Under the pieces are notes generated by a model. It searched no databases and had not been told where the DNA came from. It saw only the letters and a program-made list of their open reading frames with translations. From JACQGD01 sp045628725 (lineage in GTDB: Bacteria; Patescibacteriota; Saccharimonadia; Saccharimonadales; Saccharimonadaceae), in the NCBI GenBank assembly GCA_045628725.1, contig JAZQPT010000067.1, positions 1 to 22,746 on the forward strand: a stretch of DNA of 22,746 bases, written 5' to 3'. This document shows positions 1-6,369 of this stretch, one piece after another (positions within the stretch are counted from its first letter, which is position 1; every line of letters begins with the position of its first letter). The position numbers and the translations under genes are program-made.

Positions 1-102
1 TGTTGATTTTATTTGATTATGTGTTCTATATTAGCATAAGAACTATAATCTGTCAAATTTATGGTGATATATCAATTGTCACTGATAACGACTTTTTTGA
101 TT

Positions 103-108
103 TATACT
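103..108 (+). promoter_or_regulatory. -10 box TATACT, CYTH gene
   Basis: TATACT ends 7 bases before the ATG at 116. Transcription starting 6-8 bases downstream of the -10 box would begin at or next to the A of the start codon, and no Shine-Dalgarno sequence is present. No good -35 is visible at 16-18 bp; TTGTCA at 76-81 is too far away. Inferred leaderless promoter. Confidence 0.55.
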
Positions 109-115
109 AAACGGT

Positions 116-664
116 ATGAGAGAGATTGAAATCAAAGCACGCACAAATGGCAGTGCCACCATCATTGCAGCACTAGAAGCGCGTACTATTACTGTATCAA
201 CACCTGTTAAGCAGTATGACCGTGTGTTTGGGTTGCCCGAAGAGGTTGGCGATAATATCAACCATGCGCCGTGGCTGCGAATTCGTACGGAAACCAAGAA
301 CGATCAGGTGACAACGATCCTGACATTAAAAAAAACAGTGACTAGACAGCTAGATAGCATTGAGCACGAAACGGAAGTCACCGATAGCCAAGAAATGGCA
401 CATATAATCCGCCACCTAGGATTTGTCCCATATGTGGAACTAACAAAAACTCGTCAAAAGGCGATAGTCGGTGATATCGAGATATGCCTTGATCATGTCG
501 ATGGATTAGGTGATTTTATAGAGGCCGAGAAGATGACGGATGAGGACGCTGACTATGACGCGGTTGTCGCAGAACTTTGGGAGGTATTTGAATCATTTGG
601 AATATCTAAAGACGATGCTGTCACCGATGGCTATGATGTGTTGCTGAAAAACAAACAGGGGTAG
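116..664 (+). CDS. CYTH-domain protein (class IV adenylate cyclase/ThTPase-like)
   Basis: This 182-residue protein belongs to the CYTH (CyaB-thiamine triphosphatase) family. The diagnostic ExExK motif is at the extreme N-terminus (E3-I-E5-I-K7). Further charged strands follow as expected for a triphosphate tunnel: WLRIRTE near residue 53, LTLKK near 70, and a late EAEK-type acidic strand near 142. Family members bind triphosphates with divalent metal and act as adenylate cyclases, thiamine triphosphatases or polyphosphatases; the sequence does not say which applies. The length fits a single CYTH domain without a CHAD partner, and there is no signal peptide, so it should be cytosolic. The ATG is chosen because the ExExK motif needs to lie at the N-terminus and a -10 box sits just upstream. 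Family assignment is secure, substrate unknown. Confidence 0.85.
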   Translation: MREIEIKARTNGSATIIAALEARTITVSTPVKQYDRVFGLPEEVGDNINHAPWLRIRTETKNDQVTTILTLKKTVTRQLDSIEHETEVTDSQEMAHIIRHLGFVPYVELTKTRQKAIVGDIEICLDHVDGLGDFIEAEKMTDEDADYDAVVAELWEVFESFGISKDDAVTDGYDVLLKNKQG

Positions 665-677
665 CCTGGTTTTTTGT

Positions 678-683
678 TATACT
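678..683 (+). promoter_or_regulatory. -10 box TATACT, RNase H fusion gene
   Basis: TATACT is followed by 7 bases (aaagaca) and the ATG at 691, with no Shine-Dalgarno sequence. The spacing is the same as for the gene at 116. It lies in the 26-bp gap after the CYTH stop codon. Inferred leaderless promoter; no convincing -35. Confidence 0.55.
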
Positions 684-690
684 AAAGACA

Positions 691-1596
691 ATGATTACTT
701 ATTATACTGACGGAAGCGCAAGCCCAAACCCAGGTCCTGGCGGCTATGGCGTGATAAAAAACTTACAGCCTTACATGATAGGCGGTGAACCAAGTGGCGA
801 AATAACGACAAATATTCGCATGGAGGGGCTTGCTATTAGAACTGCGCTTGCTGATGCGGCAGGCGAGGAATGTCAGATCTTTACTGACAGTGAATTCTGG
901 ATAAATGTCATTACGAAATGGGCGCCTGGATGGGAAGCAAAGGGCTGGAAGAAAAAGGGCGGCGAGATAAAGAACCTTGATATCGTACAAGAGGTGTATC
1001 CACTATATAAAGCATCGCAGGCGACATTGACATGGGTGCGTGGTCACGAGGGTGATGAGGGCAACGAGCTGGCTGATGTATGGGCAAACAAGGCCCGTGA
1101 ACAAAAGGCCCGTGAACCGGAATTGGTAGACGCGAGTGAACAAAAGGTCATGGAGCCCGCGGAAATTGCAGCCGCGCACTTTGCTGCAGGACAGGCGATG
1201 CAATTAGCAACGATCCGTGACAATATGCCGCGCGTGACAAGTGTCTTTTACGTTGCACAGTCAAATGCCGCAGTATATTGGATGAGTGAGCCTGATCGCC
1301 GCCATAGCATTGATTGTGTCGATACTGTTCAAGTCGCTGGAGCGATTGCGGTAAAAACAGATACTCCCGTTATGGGATTGCAGTTTACTGGCACTGCAAC
1401 TGTTGTAAGCGACGTTGCTGAAGCAGAGGATGTCGCAGCGTCGTATAGCAAGAAATATAATGGACTTGCCAGTGACTTTGCAAAGCGACTAAAGGCCGGA
1501 ACTAACAAGCATTTGTTATATAAAATGGATATTACATCCCTGGAATTATTTGACGAAGTTCATTATCCGGGTGGAAAAATTATTACTGTCATCTAA
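691..1596 (+). CDS. RNase HI fused to a PNPOx-like split-barrel domain
   Basis: This 301-residue protein appears to be a two-domain fusion. Residues 1-135 are RNase HI: the opening TDGSASPNPGPGGYG supplies D7, and the rest of the site is E45 (NIRMEG), D66 (FTDSE), H119 (RGHEGDEGNE) and D129. The full DEDD plus His catalytic set is present, so it should cleave RNA in RNA:DNA hybrids. Residues about 136-160 are a charged linker with a repeated EQK motif. Residues about 165-301 resemble FMN-binding split barrels of the pyridoxamine phosphate oxidase superfamily, close in style to YhbP: a TIRDNMPRVTSVFYV opening, an R-H-S-I-D segment and VAGAIAV. Ligand and activity of the second half are unknown. 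It is cytosolic and starts just after a -10 box. The RNase H call is firm; the C-terminal call is moderate. Confidence 0.85.
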   Translation: MITYYTDGSASPNPGPGGYGVIKNLQPYMIGGEPSGEITTNIRMEGLAIRTALADAAGEECQIFTDSEFWINVITKWAPGWEAKGWKKKGGEIKNLDIVQEVYPLYKASQATLTWVRGHEGDEGNELADVWANKAREQKAREPELVDASEQKVMEPAEIAAAHFAAGQAMQLATIRDNMPRVTSVFYVAQSNAAVYWMSEPDRRHSIDCVDTVQVAGAIAVKTDTPVMGLQFTGTATVVSDVAEAEDVAASYSKKYNGLASDFAKRLKAGTNKHLLYKMDITSLELFDEVHYPGGKIITVI

Positions 1597-1599
1597 CCC

Positions 1600-1628
1600 T
1601 TTACGTTTATGCTCAACATGGTTATGCT
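1600..1628 (+). promoter_or_regulatory. Promoter of secreted protein gene (TTTACG-N17-TATGCT)
   Basis: TTTACG (1600-1605) and TATGCT (1623-1628) are separated by exactly 17 bp. The -10 ends 9 bases before the ATG at 1638, so the 5' leader would be 0-3 bases. The agagagag tract between them is too close to the predicted start site to act as a normal ribosome binding site. Confidence 0.6.
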
Positions 1629-1637
1629 AGAGAGAGC

Positions 1638-3263
1638 ATGAATGTTACTTTTCGTCACCGATTATTCCAGCTAGCAGTAGCTGCACTGTTAGTCATGACT
1701 ATTGCTGCGCTGTTATCTGCAAAATCGGTCGGTGCCATAGCGTCTAATCCTAAAATGCTCATTAGTGCCGACAATACGTTCTATATGTATGTGAAGGGCG
1801 GCGAAAAGCTGAGCGTGGCGTTTAACAAGAGTCCAGAAATAGAGCCGGGTGGACAGCCACGTCATGATATTGCTGTGAGCATTGACGGGCCTGGGCTGGC
1901 AACAGAAATTTGTACGATACCTAAAGATGTAGCTATTGGCAAAGGCTGTGAATTTAAAGATGTCGTCGCGCCGCAAACGGGCGTCTACCGAGTCGTGTTT
2001 AAATTGCCTGATGCCGCCGAGCCATACAAGGAAGTTTCACCAACGGTGAAGTGGGGCGGTAACTTATTCAGCTGGTCAATCGCTGTGCGTGATGGAGCGA
2101 CAGAAAAACAAGGACGCGTCTGGTCTGAGTTATATGCAGTGCGGCAATCTGCGCCAGAAAGTTTTTTGACCGACCTGACGTATTACTACGTAAGTGAGAA
2201 TGGGTATGTGTACCGAGCAGGCTACAAGGGCTATAACGGTCAGATTTCTACCTTTTCTGCCGATGCTGTCGGTATACGCAAAGGCAGCGAATGTGTCTCT
2301 GCATATAAAAGTATTGAAGTGAATAATACGGAATATTCGCCGTCGTTTGGTGCATGCGGCGGTAGTTATAAATTATTTTTTGAGCAGCCTGCCGGCGATT
2401 TGCCGTTAAAAGCAGTCAAATCCGACGGAAAAGCGTCCGAATGGATACTACCAACCGTTGCGTCGGCTAACATAAGTGGCCTGCAGTTTATTAGCGACAA
2501 GACGGGCGATGCGCAGTCAGGAAAGATTCGTTTCAAGTTAGAGAATTTTGTCGGTCAGTACACTGTCGATATTGATACAAGCGGAGACGGCGGATTTAGC
2601 TCCAAGGAAGATGTGAAGATTAAACGTACGATGAAAAAAATGACTAGCGACGTACAAGAGGTTGTATTTAGCGGTGTTGACGCGAAAGGACAGGTTGTCC
2701 CGTCATCACAACCGATTCGTATTCGTATTAATGTCGAAAAGGTGGCCGAAATCCACCTCGTCAATGCCGATGTCGAAGGTCGTACTGGTGGGCTGGAGCT
2801 TGTACGATTAAGCGGCGAAAACGCCCCTGCGTCACGTATGTGCTGGAACGATACGGATGTTTCGACCCTTGCAAATATATCTCTGCAGACGAAAGATTTG
2901 GACGGGCGCGCGTGCCCTGATAGCACGACGTCAAAATTACATGGTTGGCCATATGCGACAGGATCATGGGGAGATAATCGTTATATTGACGACTGGGCGT
3001 ATGCTTCGGCAAGTATAGAAGGCGTACCGATGATTACCTATCCCGAGGAGAATGACGATGTTACTGGTGTTGCGTCAGATAAAACGATGCGACAAAGCGT
3101 TATTGTCGTAGGGGCGGTGCTATTACTCTTTGTTGTGGTGTTTATAATGATTGTCATTGTCCGTCACCGCCGGCATGCACGGATGCTGCAAAAAGCAGCC
3201 GAGCAATATCAACCATTGAACGTCCCTGGCCAAAATGATCCGCGCCCACCGTTTGGTAATTGA
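1638..3263 (+). CDS. Secreted, membrane-anchored protein of unknown function
   Basis: I do not recognise a family for this 541-residue protein, but its topology is clear. Residues 1-33 form a Sec-type signal sequence or anchor: basic start (FRHRLF), a long hydrophobic run, and a candidate cleavage site near VGA-IA. Residues about 35-485 are polar and rich in beta-type alternation, with several cysteines that could form disulfides outside the membrane. A transmembrane helix follows at about 488-508, then a basic stop-transfer sequence (RHRRHAR) and a short proline-rich cytosolic tail. The predicted form is an N-out, C-in surface protein of a cell with a single membrane. The gene ends in TGA followed at once by TAG. 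In an episymbiont such a protein could contact the host, but that is speculation. The gene is real; its function is open. Confidence 0.8.
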   Translation: MNVTFRHRLFQLAVAALLVMTIAALLSAKSVGAIASNPKMLISADNTFYMYVKGGEKLSVAFNKSPEIEPGGQPRHDIAVSIDGPGLATEICTIPKDVAIGKGCEFKDVVAPQTGVYRVVFKLPDAAEPYKEVSPTVKWGGNLFSWSIAVRDGATEKQGRVWSELYAVRQSAPESFLTDLTYYYVSENGYVYRAGYKGYNGQISTFSADAVGIRKGSECVSAYKSIEVNNTEYSPSFGACGGSYKLFFEQPAGDLPLKAVKSDGKASEWILPTVASANISGLQFISDKTGDAQSGKIRFKLENFVGQYTVDIDTSGDGGFSSKEDVKIKRTMKKMTSDVQEVVFSGVDAKGQVVPSSQPIRIRINVEKVAEIHLVNADVEGRTGGLELVRLSGENAPASRMCWNDTDVSTLANISLQTKDLDGRACPDSTTSKLHGWPYATGSWGDNRYIDDWAYASASIEGVPMITYPEENDDVTGVASDKTMRQSVIVVGAVLLLFVVVFIMIVIVRHRRHARMLQKAAEQYQPLNVPGQNDPRPPFGN

Positions 3264-3274
3264 TAGCATCACGG

Positions 3275-3280
3275 TATACT
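3275..3280 (+). promoter_or_regulatory. -10 box TATACT, yaaA-like gene
   Basis: TATACT ends 6 bases before the ATG at 3287. TTGGTA at 3253-3258 is a possible -35 at 16-bp spacing and overlaps the end of the previous gene. The box supports the internal ATG at 3287 over upstream in-frame starts. Confidence 0.55.
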
Positions 3281-3286
3281 TGTACT

Positions 3287-4042
3287 ATGCTATTTCTTCT
3301 TGCTCCGTCCAAGACTATGGACGTTACGCCTATGTCACCATTGGTAGATGCGACAACGCCGATCTTTCATGATGAGGCGCGGCAAATTGTTGATGTGATT
3401 AAACGAGAGCGCGACATCGTTTCGCTGATGAAGGTAAGCCAGTCAATTGCACGGACAGTGACCGAGATGTATGACACGTGGGGTGAGGTTACGAAGTCGT
3501 CGGCGTATTTATATCGAGGCGATGTTTACAAAGGGTTTTATGCGAATACGTTACGTAAAGATGACTTACTGTGGGCTCAGGATCATTTAATGATAATCAG
3601 CGGCCTGTACGGGTTAGTCCGTCCACTCGACGAGATATCTCGATATCGCTTAGAGATGAAAGCGCCAATCGCAGTTAGTGGTACAAAAAATCTTTATGAA
3701 TTTTGGGGCGATTCGTTGGCTCAATTCGCAGACAAGAACGCTAATGGAATCATCTGTCTATTAACGTCTGAAGAGTATGCTCGACCGATTCGTAGGTATT
3801 CGACGTCGCAGTTAATTACGCCGGTATTCATGGACTATAAACCAAATGGTACCGTTGGACCCGTTCCTATCTATAGCAAGATGATGCGAGGAGTGATGGC
3901 GCGGTGGGTGATAGATACCCGTGCCGAGACGCTGGATGATCTGCGTCAATTTATGAATTTCGATTATCACTACGATGATGAACGCAGTAGTGCGAATGAA
4001 CTCGTGTTTGTACGGAAAAAAATGACGCCGCTTGTTTTTTAG
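3287..4042 (+). CDS. yaaA: YaaA family protein (peroxide stress)
   Basis: This 251-residue protein matches the YaaA/DUF328 family. It opens with MLFLLAPSKTM (compare the MLILISPAKTL type of start) and has YRGDVYKGF near residue 75, GLYGLVRPLDEISRYRLEMK near 110, and a late segment, MMRGVMARWVI. In other bacteria YaaA limits intracellular iron and hydroxyl-radical damage under peroxide stress and binds DNA. No signal or membrane segment is seen, so it is cytosolic. An upstream in-frame start at 3260 is possible, but the family N-terminus and the -10 box at 3275-3280 both point to 3287. Length is normal for the family. It overlaps nothing and is followed by a pilin fragment. Confidence 0.88.
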   Translation: MLFLLAPSKTMDVTPMSPLVDATTPIFHDEARQIVDVIKRERDIVSLMKVSQSIARTVTEMYDTWGEVTKSSAYLYRGDVYKGFYANTLRKDDLLWAQDHLMIISGLYGLVRPLDEISRYRLEMKAPIAVSGTKNLYEFWGDSLAQFADKNANGIICLLTSEEYARPIRRYSTSQLITPVFMDYKPNGTVGPVPIYSKMMRGVMARWVIDTRAETLDDLRQFMNFDYHYDDERSSANELVFVRKKMTPLVF

Positions 4043-4052
4043 TATATGCCCT

Positions 4053-4166
4053 ATGATAGACACTAAAAGTAAATCAAATACTCAGGGCTTTACGATTATT
4101 GAGCTACTGATCGATACCTTTCATCCATTGGCTGTCCATGATACACTACAAGTGTTAACAATCTAA
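4053..4166 (+). pseudogene. Truncated type IV prepilin fragment (37 codons)
   Basis: A short open frame starts with a polar leader and then reads Q-GFTIIELLI, the prepilin peptidase site and first part of the pilin hydrophobic helix. The helix then stops: it runs into DTFHPLAVHD and a stop, where a real pilin would continue with about 15 more hydrophobic residues. The break point is abrupt and the stop overlaps the first stem of the SAM riboswitch at 4165. The simplest reading is the 5' remnant of a pilin gene cut by the rearrangement that placed riboswitch and metK here. A short leaderless message is possible (TATATG at 4043-4048), but a product of this kind would not assemble. Confidence 0.55.
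4139..4147 (+). promoter_or_regulatory. Extended -10 (TGaTACACT) upstream of the SAM riboswitch
   Basis: TGA-TACACT has the TGn extension of -10 boxes that work without a good -35. It predicts a transcription start near 4154, about 11 bases before the riboswitch P1 stem. Weak evidence on its own, but the position is what a riboswitch-led transcript needs. Confidence 0.4.
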
Positions 4167-4268
4167 ATATCAAGAGCGCGACGAGGGAAACTGGCCCTAT
4201 GACTCGCCGGCAACCGGGTGTAAACATCACGGTGCTACTTCCAGCCTGACACGGTCAGGAAGATATTT
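4165..4268 (+). ncRNA. SAM-I (S-box) riboswitch aptamer
   Basis: The conserved S-box core is present in order: ATCAAGAGC, then GAGGGAAACTGGCCCTATGA, GCCGGCAACC, GGTGCTACTTCCAGC and CAGGAAGATA. The P1 helix is formed by AAATATC (4165-4171) and GATATTT (4262-4268). This class binds S-adenosylmethionine, and here it sits directly before a SAM synthetase gene, so the logic is end-product feedback. SAM binding should stabilise P1 and allow the downstream terminator; without SAM, the 3' half of P1 is free. Confidence 0.93.
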
Positions 4269-4279
4269 TATCTCAAATA

Positions 4280-4327
4280 AAATCCTTTCTATGTCCGTGA
4301 TTCAGGGTAGATAGAAAGGATTTTTTT
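4280..4327 (+). terminator. SAM riboswitch expression platform with embedded metK RBS
   Basis: AAATCCTTTCTAT (4280-4292) pairs perfectly with ATAGAAAGGATTT (4311-4323) across an 18-base loop, followed by seven T (4321-4327). This is a classic intrinsic terminator. Its 3' arm contains AAAGGA, ending 9 bases before the metK ATG at 4330, so the same hairpin also hides the ribosome binding site. A competing AT-rich hairpin, ATTTTAT (4265-4271) with ATAAAAT (4277-4283), overlaps both the P1 3' strand and the terminator 5' arm. It is a candidate anti-terminator. Confidence 0.88.
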
Positions 4328-4329
4328 AT

Positions 4330-5307
4330 ATGTCTACAAAAACAAACTATCGAACAGCAGAGAGTGTGAGTCCAAAACACCCGGATAAGTTGTGTGATCA
4401 AATTAGTGATGCGATATTGGATGCGCATTTAGCCCAAGATCCAAACGCACGTGTTGCGGTTGATGTAGCGGGCGGACATGGCACCGTATTCGTGACGGGT
4501 GAGGTGACATCACATGCGCAGGTGGATATTTATGACATCGTGCGCAGGATTGCAGGTGACGTAGAAGTGATCGACAAGTTAGTCCCTCAGAGTCATGAAA
4601 TTGCCCAAGGTGTTGATATTGGCGGAGCGGGTGATCAAGGGATTATGATTGGGTACGCAACAAACGAGACGCCGGAACTGCTGCCTCTCGAGGTCGTACT
4701 TCCGCGTCGACTTAATCAGTATCTGTATGCGCTATGGCCGTTTGATGGCAAGACACAGGTGACACTTGATGGCAACCGCCTGGCCAGTGTCGTGGCAAGC
4801 TTTCAGAACGCACCTCACGACGAGCTTGCAGCGGCGGTTAAGGAGTGGGTACAGACTGATGAGCTAGCACAGTCCAGTGATAGTGACGTAGCGTTTCATA
4901 TCAATCCGGCAGGCGATTGGAATATCGGTGGATTTGATGCAGACGCCGGACTGACCGGACGCAAACTAGCCGTTGATAATTACGGCCCGCGCATCCCAAT
5001 TGGCGGCGGCGCATTTAGTGGTAAAGATCCGAGTAAAGTTGATCGTAGCGCTGCGTATATCGGCCGTAAAATTGCTGTTGAATATTTAAAGCAACGAAAC
5101 GCTACAGAAGTATTCGTCCGGTTGGCGTATGCGATCGGTCATGATCAACCCCTAGAAACGACGGTGATTATTGATGGTGTTCAAGAGGTGATTGACGGAT
5201 ACGACCTAACACCAAATGGAATTATTAAGACGCTTGATTTAAAGCGACCGATATACGAAAAGACGGCAAAATACGGCCACTTTGGTCATGGGTTTGACTG
5301 GGAATAA
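4330..5307 (+). CDS. metK: S-adenosylmethionine synthetase (methionine adenosyltransferase)
   Basis: The product makes SAM from methionine and ATP in the cytosol. Signatures are clear: AESVSPKHPDKLCDQISDAILDA near residue 10 (the usual GHPDK reads KHPDK), GAGDQGIMIGYA near 98 (the ATP motif), and GGGAFSGKDPSKVDRSAAY near 226 (the glycine-rich P-loop-like motif). At 325 residues it is markedly shorter than the usual 380-400; the shortening falls between motifs, and all recognised active-site blocks remain. The start is fixed by the MS-TKTNYRTAES N-terminus and by AAAGGA 9 bases upstream. Transcription and translation should both be controlled by the SAM-I riboswitch just upstream. Confidence 0.95.
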   Translation: MSTKTNYRTAESVSPKHPDKLCDQISDAILDAHLAQDPNARVAVDVAGGHGTVFVTGEVTSHAQVDIYDIVRRIAGDVEVIDKLVPQSHEIAQGVDIGGAGDQGIMIGYATNETPELLPLEVVLPRRLNQYLYALWPFDGKTQVTLDGNRLASVVASFQNAPHDELAAAVKEWVQTDELAQSSDSDVAFHINPAGDWNIGGFDADAGLTGRKLAVDNYGPRIPIGGGAFSGKDPSKVDRSAAYIGRKIAVEYLKQRNATEVFVRLAYAIGHDQPLETTVIIDGVQEVIDGYDLTPNGIIKTLDLKRPIYEKTAKYGHFGHGFDWE

Positions 5308-5363
5308 TAAATACTAAATCACAACGAACATATGCTTAGAAATGCTGTACAATATAACCTAGT

Positions 5364-5369
5364 TATAAT
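5364..5369 (+). promoter_or_regulatory. -10 box TATAAT, KwaB-like gene
   Basis: Consensus TATAAT lies 19 bases before the ATG at 5389, predicting a 5' leader of about 12 bases with the purine stretch aaaaaagaaag but no clear GGAGG. Unlike most genes here this one would have a short leader. No clear -35. Confidence 0.5.
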
Positions 5370-5388
5370 CAAAAAAGAAAGCTAGAAT

Positions 5389-6369
5389 ATGGAAGAACAA
5401 ACACTTGAAACGACAGATATTTTTCTGTGGGCAAATAATACTGACGGTGTAAAAAAAGAATTGGATGTTGAGTTTTTTCTATTCAATAAGAACTACACTC
5501 CATTCAGCACGAATTTTGCTAGCGAATTAAATGTACAGATTAAACCACTATTCCTCTATGATCTTGTAAATTTTGTTAACCTTGGTGCCGGTACAGGGCT
5601 AAGTGTTCGAGATTACGAAGTGAGCGACGGCGAAGAGAATGTACTGCTACGTACTGACCTAGAGAAGGTGGGTCGAGCGGAAACTTTGATCCATTTAATT
5701 GAGCATGAGCGCCACGATATTGTTGAATTTAGCGAAGAAGAGCATGAATTCAAGCGTATTAAAGGTGTTGTTGCGCGGTTCACGCACAAAGACGACCCAA
5801 AGAAGGCATTTTATTCAATAAAAGCAATCCAGCAAAGTAACGTCCTGAAGGGTACAACCGCATGGGAGTTCCGTGACGGCAAGTTTGGTTCTTTCCAGGC
5901 AGAAGTCGGGCTTAAGATGCCAGATGACAACCAAGTTCTGATTATCGATAAGGACATCTTTGTATTTAATCAGGCAAAATTCGAAAAGCTATTTAATTAC
6001 GAATACAAGAAGTTAGCACTTGCTGACCAAAAGATTGAAGAGATCGAAAAACAGTTCAAACTTAGTTTTCCTGACGGGCTGGATCTACAAAGTCTTGTTC
6101 GCGAAAAAAAGAAAGTATTCAACAAGCTACAAAAGATGGAAATCGGTAACGTATCGCAGGAACAAGCGATTGAATATGCAGATGACATGCAGCTTGAGCT
6201 AATGACCGACGACGCTGGTGCGATCATTATTATGGACGGCCAAGATCTTGATACGTTTGTTAATCTGATTAACGAAGATTATATTACAAGTCAAATCACG
6301 GGAAAGCGATATGAAATCAAGAGCAAGAAGCTGCTTGATGAACCTGACGGTGAACCGCCACGAGGCTAG
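5389..6369 (+). CDS. DUF4868 / KwaB-like protein (possible anti-phage role)
   Basis: This 326-residue cytosolic protein resembles the DUF4868 family that includes KwaB of the Kiwa anti-phage system. The recognisable stretch is residues about 140-210: AFYSIKAIQQSNVLKG, an FRDGKFG turn, DDNQVLIIDKDIFVFNQ and KFEKLFNYEYKKL. The C-terminal third is highly charged and probably helical. In Kiwa, KwaB works with the membrane protein KwaA; no KwaA-like multi-pass gene is next to it here, so a defence role is inference only. Upstream is metK, downstream a convergent pilin gene whose stop codon shares the CTAG tetranucleotide with this gene. The family call is from memory of the motif pattern and needs a profile search. 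Composition is like its neighbours. Confidence 0.6.
   Translation: MEEQTLETTDIFLWANNTDGVKKELDVEFFLFNKNYTPFSTNFASELNVQIKPLFLYDLVNFVNLGAGTGLSVRDYEVSDGEENVLLRTDLEKVGRAETLIHLIEHERHDIVEFSEEEHEFKRIKGVVARFTHKDDPKKAFYSIKAIQQSNVLKGTTAWEFRDGKFGSFQAEVGLKMPDDNQVLIIDKDIFVFNQAKFEKLFNYEYKKLALADQKIEEIEKQFKLSFPDGLDLQSLVREKKKVFNKLQKMEIGNVSQEQAIEYADDMQLELMTDDAGAIIIMDGQDLDTFVNLINEDYITSQITGKRYEIKSKKLLDEPDGEPPRG

Noticed and set aside
61..129. 22-codon frame before the CYTH gene
   Set aside because: There is an ATG 11 bases after a TATAAT, but no Shine-Dalgarno, it overlaps the CYTH start, and it has no recognisable content.
3260..3286. Upstream start for the YaaA-like protein
   Set aside because: The family begins with the MLFLLAPSKT-type strand, and the TATACT box would lie inside the longer coding region.
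3631..3642. 12-bp palindrome CGAGATATCTCG in the YaaA-like gene
   Set aside because: Short, in the middle of a conserved coding motif, with no context suggesting regulation; consistent with chance.
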